Assembly (NCBI RefSeq): GCF_020524885.1
Contig: NZ_JAIVKJ010000004.1
Location: 124,001 to 188,000, forward strand
Length of the DNA: 64,000 nucleotides
Reading direction: 5' to 3'
Source: Microbulbifer elongatus
GTDB taxonomy: Bacteria > Pseudomonadota > Gammaproteobacteria > Pseudomonadales > Cellvibrionaceae
Position numbers and translations under genes: made by a program. The notes under the pieces are model-generated. The model searched no databases, was not told where the DNA came from, and saw only the letters and a program-made list of their open reading frames with translations. Below are positions 26,702 to 36,656 of the stretch, one piece after another. How positions within the stretch are numbered: the stretch's first letter is position 1; each line of letters opens with the position of its first letter.

Positions 26702-28582
26702 TTAGCGTTTCAGTCGCGCATGTAAAGCCGGTTTCTCGGCTTCTAGTAGTTTCTCCACCGAGCTCGCCATATAAAGGAATGCGCCGAGCCCGCGCGGGTC
26801 ATTCAGCCGGATAGGCTGTTGGTTGTATTGCTCGTCATTAAACAGGATGGGTGTTCCCTTGACGATGCCCTGGACCCGGCCGTTCGCGTCGACCTGGGCG
26901 GATACTGCCTTCCAGCCCTTGATTGTCGCGTCCAGGTAGATATCCCGCTCCAGCCAGCCGTTTCGAATGCCCTCGGCAAAGGCGCGGACAAACATGCTGC
27001 TGGCGGAAGTTTCCAGATAAGTGGTGGGGTTGTCGAGTACCTGGTGCCAGCGACCCTCCGCACTTTGCAGCTTCAGCAGGCCGGCCGCCTGTTTGCGGTA
27101 GGCGTCGAGCAGTGCCGGACGTGAGGGATGTTCATCATCCAGGGCCAGCAGTGCATCGGTCTTGGCCATGATGGTCCAGCCATTGGCGCGCCCCCATTTA
27201 CTAGAGGAATGTTGCTGATTGTCGCCAAAAAAACCGTGCCAGTATACGCCGGTTTCCTTGTCGCGGAGGTGGTTGTCGATGCGCAAGATCTGCTTGATGG
27301 CTTCGTCCCGGTACGCGGTGTTGCCCTCCGCTTGCGCCATGCGCATCAAAATGCCCGCACCCATGTACATGTCGTCGGCCCAGATGGTCAATGGCACCGG
27401 ATTTACGCGACCGATGGTGCCGTCGTCGAGCCGGGGGATATCGTTCACGATGTGCTCGGCGGCGCGCTTGGCAATGCGGAAATCAGTGCTGTCGAGTCCT
27501 TTGCCGCTGCCGGCACCGTAGGTGCGGATATAGCGCTCGGCGAAGGGCAGTGAAGTGACTCCGGTGTCATCGAGCAGTGCGTAGCGGAAATAGTGCCCAA
27601 ATGGGCTGTGCAGCAGGCCGTGGGCATCCCGTTCGCGGGCGACCGAGTCCCGGTTTTGCAGAAAGAAGTTCATATGGCGGTTGATGTAGTCGCCATAGTC
27701 GAGGCTGTCGAAGGTGTCGCTCACTGTATATAGGGAGTCGAGAATGGTGCCGGAGAAATAGCGCCAGTCTGCAAACTCAAGTTTGTCGCTGTGCTTGCGG
27801 TGCAGGTGTACTCGCGGCAGGTCCCAGAGTAGTTGTTCACCCGTTGCGCCGATCTGGGGGCGGGTGTAGTCGATGGTATCCGCTTCAAACGGGTGGCGAT
27901 CGGCAAATTTGTGCTGCTCGCCATCAACGGGGCCGGCGACCAGATAGTGTAGGTATTCGGGTGCCTCTTCCAGTCCGGGTGGGTTCAGGGAGACCCTGTG
28001 GCCCAGCGAGGCGCCGCTCGCGCCAAAGAAGCCCAGCCACACCCGCGCTTCGCTCCCGGCGGGCTTCATTTTAACGATGAGTTCATGTTCGCTGCCGGGT
28101 GGCAGGTCGACTTTCACATAGCTCTTGGCATTGTAACGGTCGTAATCTGTGCCGCGAGGCTTGTGGTCGCTCTCAGTGGTGCGCTGGTAAATGACTTCGC
28201 CATCGAGAAGGACACGCACGGTTCCCGCGGAATGGGAGATGCCGAAGCGGGCGGTTGACAGCGCATCGTGCGGGAGCACATGGGACGGTTCGCTGGTGTT
28301 CACGTGAACCTGGGCGCGAGCAAAATAGATTCCCCCGCTGGATTCTGCCAGCGAGTCATAAAAGTCGATGTAGCTATAACCCTCATCGAGCGCCCTTGGT
28401 AGTGCGGGCTTCAGGGCAAAGGTGGTGTCGGCAATCAGGCGGTCCGCCACTGTCTGGACCACTTTGGCAGGATCCGGAATCGTCACTGAGGATTGGGGTG
28501 TCGCGGCAACCTGCAGGCTGAATCCAAGCGCGGTACAGGTCATCAGAATATGTTTTGACCAGGGAGTTACATTTTTATGCAT
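26702..28582 (-). CDS. Exported GH105-type unsaturated uronyl hydrolase
   Basis: 626 residues with a signal peptide (ILMTCTALGFSLQVAATP). Residues about 50-260 form a non-catalytic region with beta character. The GH105/GH88-type alpha/alpha barrel follows, with TIWADDMYMGAGILMRMAQ (catalytic Asp region), KWGRANGWTIMAKTDALL and YLETSASSMF. The enzyme should release an unsaturated uronic acid from lyase products in the periplasm or outside. It is divergent from the GH2 beta-glucuronidase and leads a GH105, gntR, nramp-like, isomerase-like set on the minus strand. Two dyads lie in the divergent promoter region. Confidence 0.88.
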   Translation of the reverse strand: MHKNVTPWSKHILMTCTALGFSLQVAATPQSSVTIPDPAKVVQTVADRLIADTTFALKPALPRALDEGYSYIDFYDSLAESSGGIYFARAQVHVNTSEPSHVLPHDALSTARFGISHSAGTVRVLLDGEVIYQRTTESDHKPRGTDYDRYNAKSYVKVDLPPGSEHELIVKMKPAGSEARVWLGFFGASGASLGHRVSLNPPGLEEAPEYLHYLVAGPVDGEQHKFADRHPFEADTIDYTRPQIGATGEQLLWDLPRVHLHRKHSDKLEFADWRYFSGTILDSLYTVSDTFDSLDYGDYINRHMNFFLQNRDSVARERDAHGLLHSPFGHYFRYALLDDTGVTSLPFAERYIRTYGAGSGKGLDSTDFRIAKRAAEHIVNDIPRLDDGTIGRVNPVPLTIWADDMYMGAGILMRMAQAEGNTAYRDEAIKQILRIDNHLRDKETGVYWHGFFGDNQQHSSSKWGRANGWTIMAKTDALLALDDEHPSRPALLDAYRKQAAGLLKLQSAEGRWHQVLDNPTTYLETSASSMFVRAFAEGIRNGWLERDIYLDATIKGWKAVSAQVDANGRVQGIVKGTPILFNDEQYNQQPIRLNDPRGLGAFLYMASSVEKLLEAEKPALHARLKR

Positions 28583-28677
28583 CGGTTATTGGCCTCTTTT
28601 TATCCCTTCCATACGCCGTAAACAGTGGGCGTCCAGCGGGTAGCGCCTGGCGCGCCATCGATAAGTTCAATTCAGCT

Positions 28678-28706
28678 TATCTTGTCATCATATATCTGAC
28701 AAGATA
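28678..28706. promoter_or_regulatory. 10-bp inverted repeat in the GH105/GH2 divergent promoter
   Basis: TATCTTGTCA (28678-28687) pairs perfectly with TGACAAGATA (28697-28706) across a 9-base spacer. It sits between divergent genes, at about -96 of GH105 and -130 of GH2, and is well placed to control both. The TTGTCA/TGACAA half-sites resemble FCD-GntR operators. Confidence 0.5.
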
Positions 28707-28727
28707 TATTCCGTCGCGTGCGGTTTC

Positions 28728-28747
28728 CTTGTATGTCATCCTACAAG
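28728..28747. promoter_or_regulatory. Second dyad CTTGTA-N8-TACAAG
   Basis: A perfect 6-bp inverted repeat 22 bases from the previous dyad and sharing its CTTGT...ACAAG ends and an inner GTCATC. It may be a second site for the same regulator. Confidence 0.35.
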
Positions 28748-28835
28748 CGGTTTGTTTGGCCGTTAAAATCCGCACCGCAGGCGATGCTGCGAGCCGATAA
28801 ATAAGAATAAAGTCACTGAAGAATTAGGGGGTGCT

Positions 28836-30620
28836 GTGCTGTTTCCCAAATCAAATGCCCACAGGGATATTGTCGATTGTTCGGGGGTGTGGGATTTCCG
28901 CCCCGATCCGGAAGGGCTCGGCCTGAAGGATGGATGGGGTGACGGCTTTGAGTCCACCCACGAGTGCGCAGTCCCGGGGAGCTGGAACGAGCAGCTGCAG
29001 GAATTTGACCTGATGAACTACGTGGGCGGCGCCTGGTACCAGCGCGAGGTCCACATCCCCCATCACTTTGATGGCAAGCAGGTCTTCCTGCGGGTCGGCT
29101 CGGCGGATTTTGAAAGCAAGCTCTGGGTTAATGGCCAATTGATTGCCGAGAATGATCTGCTGTGCCTGCCATACGACGGTGCGCTGGATGGCTATATCAC
29201 TCCTGGCGAAAAGGCCAGGATCGTGATCTGGGTCAATAATGAGCAGCGCTATCAGTCGATTACGCCCGGAGTGGCGATCGATGACTACATCCGCGAGCAG
29301 CGTATTCGCGACGAGCAATTTCCGGCAACGCGACCGGATTTCTTTCCCTATGGCGGTATTCAGCGGCCGGTGCTGCTGTGCGCGATTCCGCGGGTTCATA
29401 TCGCCGATGTGACCCTGGATACGCATATCGACGGCAGCATTGGATTGCTTACCGTGCGCGCACAGGTAAACGCTCCTGATGGGGGGCAATTGAAGGTTGC
29501 TGTATCTGATGGTCAGGTAGAGACCCTGCCGATTGTCGAAGGCAATGCCGTAGCCCAGTTTCGTATTGAGGACTGCCGCTTCTGGTCGCTGCGGGACCCT
29601 TACCTTTACGATGTGAGCCTTGAGCTCGAAGTGGATGGCACGACCGTAGATAGTTATGCACTGCACGCCGGTGTGCGGGAGATTACGGTGCGCGGTCGTC
29701 GCCTATATCTGAATGGTGAGAAAGTATTTCTGCGCGGTTTCGGCAAGCACGAGGATTTCCCGGTTCACGGTCGGGGCCTCAATCTGCCGTTAATGGTGAA
29801 AGACTTTGGGCTGATGCATTGGATCGGTGCCAACTCTTTCCGCACCTCCCACTACCCCTACGCCGAAGAAATCCTGGATTACGCGGACCGCAAAGGTGTG
29901 CTGGTCATTTCCGAGCTGGCATCGGTAAATCTCGATTTCCGTATCGCTGACGAGGAAACCTTGCGCAATCACCGCCGCACACTGGAGCGGCAGATAGCGC
30001 GCGACAAGAACCATCCCAGCGTGATTATGTGGTCGGTGGCGAACGAGCCCGGCTATCTCGGTGAAGAGGAGTACCAAGGAGAGGCGAGCCACCACTACTG
30101 GAAAAATCTCTGCGACTACACCCGGGAGCTGGATGCAAGCCGCCCGGTTACGGTGGCAAACGTCGGCCGCATCAGCACCAACGATCCCTCCTTTCATTAC
30201 GTCGATATTGTCTCTATCAATCGTTATTACGGCTGGTATGACATGCCGGGCCAGCTCGACCGTGCCGCAGTGCGCCTGCAGAAGGAGCTCGATGATATTG
30301 CTGCAGAGCACGACAAGCCGATCCTGGTGCTGGAGTTCGGTGCAGATACCATCGCCGGCGCCCACAGTACAACCGACCAGTTGTTTACCGAGGAGTATCA
30401 GGCCCGCTTCCTGGAAACCTATTGCGATGTTATTGAAAACCATCCCAATGCCATCGGTACGCATGTGTGGAACTTCGCGGATTTTCGCACCGCGCAAAAT
30501 CATCGCCGCGTGATTCTGAATCTGAAGGGCGTGTTCACCCGCACGCGTGAACCGAAGCTCGCCGCCTTCCGCTTGAAGGAGCGCTGGTCGGTGCCCTTCG
30601 TATTTGGCAGTGAAGCCTAG
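28836..30620 (+). CDS. uidA: GH2 beta-glucuronidase, cytoplasmic
   Basis: 594 residues without a signal peptide, with the three GH2 parts: sugar-binding jelly roll (about 10-185), Ig-like middle (about 190-280) and TIM barrel (about 285-590). The acid/base is E404 in VANEPGY and the nucleophile is E500 in LVLEFGADT. The N-x-K pair that recognises the glucuronate carboxylate is kept as N562 and K564 in NLKGVFTRTREPK, matching E. coli UidA N566 and K568. It therefore releases glucuronic acid, which UxaC can use. The start is GTG 28836 with AGGGGG upstream. An SSS symporter gene follows directly, a natural importer for its substrate. Confidence 0.93.
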   Translation: MLFPKSNAHRDIVDCSGVWDFRPDPEGLGLKDGWGDGFESTHECAVPGSWNEQLQEFDLMNYVGGAWYQREVHIPHHFDGKQVFLRVGSADFESKLWVNGQLIAENDLLCLPYDGALDGYITPGEKARIVIWVNNEQRYQSITPGVAIDDYIREQRIRDEQFPATRPDFFPYGGIQRPVLLCAIPRVHIADVTLDTHIDGSIGLLTVRAQVNAPDGGQLKVAVSDGQVETLPIVEGNAVAQFRIEDCRFWSLRDPYLYDVSLELEVDGTTVDSYALHAGVREITVRGRRLYLNGEKVFLRGFGKHEDFPVHGRGLNLPLMVKDFGLMHWIGANSFRTSHYPYAEEILDYADRKGVLVISELASVNLDFRIADEETLRNHRRTLERQIARDKNHPSVIMWSVANEPGYLGEEEYQGEASHHYWKNLCDYTRELDASRPVTVANVGRISTNDPSFHYVDIVSINRYYGWYDMPGQLDRAAVRLQKELDDIAAEHDKPILVLEFGADTIAGAHSTTDQLFTEEYQARFLETYCDVIENHPNAIGTHVWNFADFRTAQNHRRVILNLKGVFTRTREPKLAAFRLKERWSVPFVFGSEA

Positions 30621-30630
30621 GGGGCGCGGT

Positions 30631-32331
30631 ATGTTTGGCCTGTCTTATCTCGACCTTGCGGTAATTTTTGCCTATTTTGCCGGTCTTACTTGGATTGGTG
30701 TTTCAACCTATTCCTCGATCAAGAATACCGGCGACTACTTTATGGGTGGGCGCCGCTTCAATAAATTCTTGATGGTCGGTCACGCGATGGGAACCGGCAC
30801 CCACACCGATCAGCCAGTAGCCGTGGCTGGCGCCTGTTACCAGTACGGGCTGGCTGGTATCTGGTATCAGTGGATGTGGATGTTCAGTACGCCGTTCTAC
30901 TGGCTGCTGTCGCCGGTCTATCGGCGTCTGCGTTACGTCACAACCGGCGACTTTTTCGAAAAGCGCTACGGCAAGACGCTCGGTGCTTGGTATGCGGCTA
31001 TGGGGCTGCTGTATTTCACCACCAACTGTGGCTTGATGCTGAAGGGGACCGCTACAACCGTAGATGTGGTTACCGGCGGTCAGGTTCCGAGCGATTACGC
31101 GGTGATCATTATGACGGTGTTGTTCGTCACCTACAGCATGATCGGCGGCTTGGTGGCTGCTGTGATCACCGATTTCATTCAGGGGCTGTTTATCCTAGTT
31201 CTGTCTTTTTTGCTGATTCCCTTTGCGTTGAACGCCGCCGGCGGTATCTCGGAAATTCACAGCGGCCTGCCTGACTATATGTTCAGCTTTATTGCCCCGG
31301 AGGGGATCACCCTCTTCTTTATCGTGATGGTCATTATCAATGGCCTGGTCAGTATCGTGGTGCAGCCCCACCACATGGCGGTAGGCGGTGCGGGGAAGGA
31401 CGAATTTTCCTGTCGCATGGGCTGGACCTACGGCAACTTCGTCAAACGGCTGATGACACTCGGGTGGGCCTTTGTGGGGGTGTTCGCGGCGTTCCTGTTT
31501 CCTGAGCTGGGTAATGAGCACCGCGAGGAAGCGTTTGGCATGGCGGTTAATCACCTGCTGCCGGCGGGCCTGATCGGCCTGATGCTGGCCTCTATGGCGG
31601 CAGCGGTCATGTCCAGCTGCGACAGCTTTATGGTGGGCGGGTCGGCGCTGTTTACGCGTAACTTCTATGCCAAGTATTTCAAGCCCAATGCCAGTGAACA
31701 GCACTATTTGCGCGTGGCCCGGTTGGGGTCGCTGGTGGTGGTCGTCGGCGGCGTTGCTTATGCCTACTGGCTGGACACCGTGATTCAGGGTGTATTGCTG
31801 TTGTGGAAATTTACCGCGTTTTTCGGCGTGGCTTTCTGGATGGCGCTGGTATGGCGCCGGGCAAACCGCTACGGCGTCTTTACCAGTGTTATCGTCATGA
31901 TAGCCTGCGTACTCGTCACCAGTGACATTACGAGTTTTGGTCTGGACTGGGATATTGAATACCAGATTGCGCTGTATCTGCCGGCGGGTATTGTTACATT
32001 TATAATCGCCAGCCTGATCACCAGGCCGGAGAATGAGCGCCAGCTGGATCAATTCTATGCACTGCTCAAAACGCCGGTGGGAGAAGAGGACAAGCTGAAA
32101 GCGGCGGGCGTGGACATCATGCTCGAGGGTGACAATATCAAGCAGGCGGATCCCGCCAAAGGGCCCATGCTGGAGCGCGGGTACAGCTTGCTGCTGGTGG
32201 ACCTGTTGTCATTGCCGAGGAAATTCACGTTCAAACGCTACCGCATCGACGTGGTGGGGTTCGCGCTTGCCTGGCTGCTGGTGGGGGGGCTTATCCTCCT
32301 GGGTATCGGCCTGGCGCAGATTGGCGGATAG
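30631..32331 (+). CDS. Sodium:solute symporter (SSS family), second copy
   Basis: 566 residues with many membrane helices and the SSS start LSYLDLAVIFAYFAGLTWIG, then YFMGGRRFNKFLMVGHAMGTG. The C-terminal region (about 475-540) is a soluble loop before a last helix, unlike the first SSS protein. ATG 30631 is used because AGGGGGCG lies just upstream, overlapping the stop codon of uidA; the longer frame from 30604 overlaps that gene. It probably imports a glucuronide or other uronate-containing oligomer for the cytoplasmic beta-glucuronidase. The cargo is inferred from context alone. Confidence 0.88.
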   Translation: MFGLSYLDLAVIFAYFAGLTWIGVSTYSSIKNTGDYFMGGRRFNKFLMVGHAMGTGTHTDQPVAVAGACYQYGLAGIWYQWMWMFSTPFYWLLSPVYRRLRYVTTGDFFEKRYGKTLGAWYAAMGLLYFTTNCGLMLKGTATTVDVVTGGQVPSDYAVIIMTVLFVTYSMIGGLVAAVITDFIQGLFILVLSFLLIPFALNAAGGISEIHSGLPDYMFSFIAPEGITLFFIVMVIINGLVSIVVQPHHMAVGGAGKDEFSCRMGWTYGNFVKRLMTLGWAFVGVFAAFLFPELGNEHREEAFGMAVNHLLPAGLIGLMLASMAAAVMSSCDSFMVGGSALFTRNFYAKYFKPNASEQHYLRVARLGSLVVVVGGVAYAYWLDTVIQGVLLLWKFTAFFGVAFWMALVWRRANRYGVFTSVIVMIACVLVTSDITSFGLDWDIEYQIALYLPAGIVTFIIASLITRPENERQLDQFYALLKTPVGEEDKLKAAGVDIMLEGDNIKQADPAKGPMLERGYSLLLVDLLSLPRKFTFKRYRIDVVGFALAWLLVGGLILLGIGLAQIGG

Positions 32332-32348
32332 AAAATACAGAGGTGATC

Positions 32349-34892
32349 ATGAAAAATAACAATAACGTTCGCGCATTGGCCTTTGGCTGCCTGTCAATGC
32401 TGGCCTGCATGGGGGCCGTCCCGGTACTCGCGGCGGAAACCGTTATCGTGCCGGCGCCACAGGAGGTCAGCTTTGGCAGGGGCGGATTCGCGATCGCGGG
32501 CGAACCGATCGCGCTAACTGTTGAGAATGGTTCGGTCGATTTTACGCTGGAACTCGACCAACTTCGGCAGGAGCTGGCCCGCGCGGGCGCCAGGGTGGTG
32601 GCTGATGATGCCGAGGCGGGTGCCAGTGTGCACCTCGAACTCTCCAGCGGCGGCGATGCCAACGATGAATCCTATCGCCTGCGAGTGGAAAAGCGCCGTA
32701 TTTCGGTGCGGGCCGCAACGGAGGCGGGGATTTTCTACGGGGTGCAGAGCTTGCGACAGTTGTTGCGCGCACATGCCGCTTCTGGGGCGATTCCGGTGCA
32801 GTCGATCCGGGACTGGCCGGACCTGAAATTCCGCGGCGTGCTCGACGATATCAGTCGTGGACCGGTGCCTTCGGTCGACTATATCCGACACCAGATCGAC
32901 CGGCTATCGGAGCTAAAATTCAACCGCCTGTCTTATTACTCGGAACACATCATTCAGACCGGGAGTCACCCGGAAGTCGCGCCCGCGACGGGTTCGATCT
33001 CGATACCCGAGTGGCAGGCCCTTGCGGCCTATGCGCGTGACCGTCATATCATGCTGGTGGGTAATTACCAGTCTTTTGGCCACTTCGAGAAATCTCTCGC
33101 GCACCCTGCGGTGCGCGCGCTAGGGGAAAAGGATCGTATGATCTCGCCGGTGTTGCCGGAGAGTCGCGCATTCCTGACGGACATGCTCGATGAGATTATC
33201 CCTGCTTTTGATGCACCTTATTTCTGTATCAACAGCGACGAGACTTTCGACCTCGGGCAGGGTTACTCCAAGGTCGCTGTGGACAGCCGGGGTATCGGAG
33301 AGGTTTACGCCGACCATATCAACTGGCTCCACAAGCAGACCGGCCGTCACGGTGTGCGCATGATGCTGTGGGCGGATATTGTGGCCAAACACCCGGAAAT
33401 CGCGCACCGCATTCCCAAGGACACCATCATGATGCCTTGGGATTACAGTGCCACCGGTGATTTCGTCGGTATGATCAAGCCTCTCGCGGAGGCGGGCTAC
33501 GACGTCATTGCTACGGCCGGGATCCTGAATAGCTACCGCATCATTCCCAATTTCGACGAGGCGCGACAGAACCTGCGTAATTTTATTGGTGCTGCCGTGG
33601 AGACCGGAGTGCTTGGAGCCTGGACCACCGTGTGGGACGACGGCGGCATGGCGCTGTTCAATCACGATTGGTACGGACTCGCCTATGCCGCGGACCAGAG
33701 CTGGCAAAACACGGAAACCATTGATAAAGAGGGTTTCGAGCGCCGCCTGCTCGCCGGTGTCTATGGCGCGAAAGATAGTACATTCACGGCCGCACTGGAT
33801 GTGCTGTTCGAGCTCGACGGCCTCAAACCCACCCGGGGCTTCAAGGATCGCATTCTGTGGCGGAACGCCATCCCGTCCCGTGGTGAAACCGGGCGTATCG
33901 ATGCGGAAGGTTGGGCCGAAGTACTCGAGCGGGCCGAGCGGGCGCAGGTACTGATGGCTGCGGCGGATCTGCCGATCTACAACGAAGATGCCGAGGTATA
34001 CGAGTTTTCCGCCGCGCTTTTCGCGACCCTGGCGAAGACACGTCTCAATGCGCTGGATGCAGCGGCCAATTACAGCCTGGCGTCGCGCAACCAGTTCCGC
34101 GACCCGGTTCTGGCGCGGCGACACCTGCTCGCCTCTCTCGATTTGCTGAGCGAGGTGTCCGGCGGCTGGCGCCAGTTGCACGACCGTTACGAAAGTCTAT
34201 GGCTGAGGGAAAATCACAGCTATTCGCTGGATCACGTGCTCGACCGCTATCAAGACCACATCGATAACTGGTCCGATGCCCATGCGCGGGTCAAGGTGAG
34301 TCTGCGCGACCTGGATATGGGGCGTGCAATAGAGGCGCCTGCGAACGTGCGCCTGTCGATTGAGCCACTATCGGGGCAGTATTTTATGGGCTGGCTGGAG
34401 CTGGATGCGTTCCCGGTCGAGGACACCGCATCTGCGCTGGATTTCGATTACCTGGCTGAAAGCGGTGGCGAAGCCGCAGCTCGACCGAAGGTAACCAATA
34501 CGATTGTCTCGGGCGGACATAAGTACCGCTGGCACCGGGTGCTGGCGAATGCTTCCGATGCGGTGGATTTGCTCAGCCTGAACCCCAGCGTTCCTGAAGA
34601 GACAGTAATCTACGAATTTGCCGAGCTTACCAGTCCCGACGAGCGTCTGGCCAAGGCAACGGTGGGCTCTACGGGTTCGATTGAGGTGTTCGTGAACGGT
34701 GAAAGCGTATACCGCCACGATGGCGAGCGGCCGCTGGTGATCGACGAGGACACCATCCGCCTGCCGCTGCAGGCGGGCAAAAACTACCTGATGGTCAAAC
34801 TGGTGCGTCACGGTGGTGATATGAAGTTTTCGTTCAACCTGCCGGAAAACCAGGTGGCAGCGCACAAGAACCGCTATCAGATACTCAATTAA
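32349..34892 (+). CDS. Exported GH20-like beta-hexosaminidase, multidomain
   Basis: 847 residues with a signal peptide (ALAFGCLSMLACMGAVPVLA). The N-terminal domain ETVIVPAPQEVSFGRGGFAI resembles the GH20b domain. A TIM barrel follows with FRGVLDDISRGPVPSVDYIR and the acid pair in YFCINSDETFDLG, where GH20 enzymes carry the catalytic Asp-Glu. The last 300 residues are helical and then beta-rich, ending in a jelly-roll-like part (VNGESVYRHDGE, GKNYLMVKLVRHGG). Hydrolysis of terminal N-acetylhexosamine would be the family activity. The match is partial, so substrate is open. ATG 32349 follows AGAGG; it is the third gene of the uidA operon. Confidence 0.72.
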   Translation: MKNNNNVRALAFGCLSMLACMGAVPVLAAETVIVPAPQEVSFGRGGFAIAGEPIALTVENGSVDFTLELDQLRQELARAGARVVADDAEAGASVHLELSSGGDANDESYRLRVEKRRISVRAATEAGIFYGVQSLRQLLRAHAASGAIPVQSIRDWPDLKFRGVLDDISRGPVPSVDYIRHQIDRLSELKFNRLSYYSEHIIQTGSHPEVAPATGSISIPEWQALAAYARDRHIMLVGNYQSFGHFEKSLAHPAVRALGEKDRMISPVLPESRAFLTDMLDEIIPAFDAPYFCINSDETFDLGQGYSKVAVDSRGIGEVYADHINWLHKQTGRHGVRMMLWADIVAKHPEIAHRIPKDTIMMPWDYSATGDFVGMIKPLAEAGYDVIATAGILNSYRIIPNFDEARQNLRNFIGAAVETGVLGAWTTVWDDGGMALFNHDWYGLAYAADQSWQNTETIDKEGFERRLLAGVYGAKDSTFTAALDVLFELDGLKPTRGFKDRILWRNAIPSRGETGRIDAEGWAEVLERAERAQVLMAAADLPIYNEDAEVYEFSAALFATLAKTRLNALDAAANYSLASRNQFRDPVLARRHLLASLDLLSEVSGGWRQLHDRYESLWLRENHSYSLDHVLDRYQDHIDNWSDAHARVKVSLRDLDMGRAIEAPANVRLSIEPLSGQYFMGWLELDAFPVEDTASALDFDYLAESGGEAAARPKVTNTIVSGGHKYRWHRVLANASDAVDLLSLNPSVPEETVIYEFAELTSPDERLAKATVGSTGSIEVFVNGESVYRHDGERPLVIDEDTIRLPLQAGKNYLMVKLVRHGGDMKFSFNLPENQVAAHKNRYQILN

Positions 34893-34914
34893 CTAGCGCG
34901 GGATGGACCCCTTC

Positions 34915-34945
34915 ACCCCGCCGGGCGACACGAGCCGGGCGGGGT
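34915..34945 (+). terminator. Hairpin after the GH20-like gene
   Basis: ACCCCGCC (34915-34922) pairs with GGCGGGGT (34938-34945), with a short inner GGC/GCC stem. No clear T tract follows. It probably ends the uidA operon. Confidence 0.6.
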
Positions 34946-34977
34946 AGAAAACACTTTCTTTCATCACTCGGTTACTT

Positions 34978-34998
34978 GTATGATGTCTGACTATGTAC
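34978..34998. promoter_or_regulatory. GTC-T-GAC core dyad before the SDR operon
   Basis: A palindrome centred on 34988 with core GTC/GAC and outer GTA/TAC, 25 bases before the first SDR gene. The core matches the dyad before the Nramp-like gene and suggests the same GntR-type regulator. Confidence 0.45.
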
Positions 34999-35022
34999 TG
35001 AATTTCAGCCGGGGGCTGGAGT

Positions 35023-35802
35023 ATGAGGCGATTTGCTGACATGGCTGTAGTGGTTACTGGTGCCTCCAAGGGCATTGGCAGTGCGATTGCAGAGCGTTTC
35101 CTGAGAGAAGGCGCGCGCGTAGGCATCATGGATGCGGATGTCGCCGCCGGGCAAGCCTATGCGCAGGCGTGCGCGTCCGAGGGCAAGCCGGTATTTTTTG
35201 CTGCGGCTGATATCACCGATCCCGGTGCGGTCAAAGCGGCGGCAGCAGATCTGGTTGGCGCCCTCGGCGGCCTGCAGGTGTTGGTAAATTGCGCCGGCGC
35301 TGTGCGCGGTGAGAGCCTGGAAGAGACCAACGATGAAACCTGGCGCTGGAATGTAGACGTCAACCTCAATGGCGCATTTAGCGTATCCAGGGCGGTGCTG
35401 CCTCAACTGCTTACCAATAAGCGCTCTGCGATCGTGAATGTGTCATCGGTCAATGCATTGATGACGATCGGTGTTCCCGCATATAGCGCGGCGAAAGCGG
35501 GGATGCTTGCGTTAACCCGCAGCTTTGCCACCGAATATGCCTCTCGGGGACTGCGAGCCAACGCCGTGTTGCCGGGCACCATTCGTACATCGGCCTGGGA
35601 CGATCGCATCGAAAAAAATCCGGGGGTGATGGAAAAAATGAACGCGTGGTATCCGGGTGGAGCTGTTGGGCGCCCAGAGGATGTCGCAGCTGCGGTAGCG
35701 TTTCTCGCCTCGGAAGAGGCGGCGTTTATCAATGGCAGCAGCCTGGTCGTAGATGGCGGTCTGACGAGCGGCCATCACCGCATGATCCAGGACTTCCTTT
35801 AG
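35023..35802 (+). CDS. Short-chain dehydrogenase/reductase, first of two
   Basis: 259 residues with a classical SDR layout: cofactor loop TGASKGIGSAI (residues about 12-22), an acidic residue after strand 2 (MDAD) pointing to NAD, NCAG near 91, a catalytic Ser in NVSSVNA, YSAAKAG near 155 and VDGGLTSGH at the end. Such enzymes oxidise or reduce a sugar, sugar acid or lactone hydroxyl. It opens a tightly packed operon with a second SDR, an FAH-family hydrolase, an enolase paralogue and a kinase. The first SDR could oxidise a free sugar or a sugar acid; the sequence does not decide. Confidence 0.88.
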   Translation: MRRFADMAVVVTGASKGIGSAIAERFLREGARVGIMDADVAAGQAYAQACASEGKPVFFAAADITDPGAVKAAAADLVGALGGLQVLVNCAGAVRGESLEETNDETWRWNVDVNLNGAFSVSRAVLPQLLTNKRSAIVNVSSVNALMTIGVPAYSAAKAGMLALTRSFATEYASRGLRANAVLPGTIRTSAWDDRIEKNPGVMEKMNAWYPGGAVGRPEDVAAAVAFLASEEAAFINGSSLVVDGGLTSGHHRMIQDFL

Positions 35803-35897
35803 ATCGGCAATATTACCTTTGCCTGCAGTAATTGTGGGGAGTACTGCGTTACAAACAGTGCAATGAATAACAGCAATAAAAAAATAGGCCGTAGGAT

Positions 35898-36644
35898 ATG
35901 GGGACAAATAACAAGCTTGCCGGCAAAAAGGCACTGGTTACGGGTGCTGGTCAGGGAATCGGCAGGGCAATTGCTTTGGCCTATGCGGGGCAGGGCGCTC
36001 AGGTTGTCGCGGCGGATATTAATGAAGAGAGCCTGGGTGGGATTTCTCAGGTTGATGGCATCACGCCATACTGGCTCGATGTCAGTGATACGGTAATGAT
36101 TGATGCGTGCGGCTCAGCGCACCCGGACGTGGACATTCTCGTCAACTGCGTGGGCGTTGTGCATCACGGGACCTTGCTTGATTGTCCCGCAGAGGATTTT
36201 CGGGAGGCCTACCATATCAATGTGGAGTCGATGTACCACACCATCCGCGTGTGTCTCCCGCATATGCTCGCGAAACAAGACGGCCTGATCATCAATATCG
36301 CTTCTGCGGCCGCAGCGTCCAAAAGTGCGATCAATCGCTTTGCCTATGCGACCAGCAAGGGCGCGGTCGTCGCCCTCACTAAATCGGTAGCCATTGATTA
36401 CATCAAGCAAGGTATTCGCTGTAACAGTATCAGTCCCGGCACCATCTTCACGCCGTCACTCGAGGGGCGGATCGCGTCCTCCGGCGACAGCGAGCAGGCG
36501 CTGCGCGATTTTGTCGCGCGTCAGCCGATGGGGCGGCTCGGGCAGCCCGAGGAGATCGCCGCGGTGGCGCTGATGCTGGCCTCAGGTGAGGCTAATTTTA
36601 TGTCGGGGTCGGACATCGTCATCGACGGTGGATTCAGTTTGTAA
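35898..36644 (+). CDS. Short-chain dehydrogenase, 2-keto-3-deoxy acid dehydrogenase-like
   Basis: 248 residues with TGAGQGIGRAI, AADIN after strand 2 (NAD preference), NCVG, a Ser in NIASAAAASKS, YATSKGAV and VIDGGFSL. The block SAINRFAYATSKGAVVALTKSVAIDY in shorter pieces (RFAYATSKGAV) resembles the 2-keto-3-deoxy-L-fuconate dehydrogenase group. In that pathway the SDR oxidises C4 of a 2-keto-3-deoxy acid and an FAH-family hydrolase cleaves the diketo product. Here the FAH-family gene starts 12 bases downstream, so the same reaction order is likely on a sugar acid whose identity is unknown. Confidence 0.85.
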   Translation: MGTNNKLAGKKALVTGAGQGIGRAIALAYAGQGAQVVAADINEESLGGISQVDGITPYWLDVSDTVMIDACGSAHPDVDILVNCVGVVHHGTLLDCPAEDFREAYHINVESMYHTIRVCLPHMLAKQDGLIINIASAAAASKSAINRFAYATSKGAVVALTKSVAIDYIKQGIRCNSISPGTIFTPSLEGRIASSGDSEQALRDFVARQPMGRLGQPEEIAAVALMLASGEANFMSGSDIVIDGGFSL

Positions 36645-36656
36645 GGGGAAATTTAT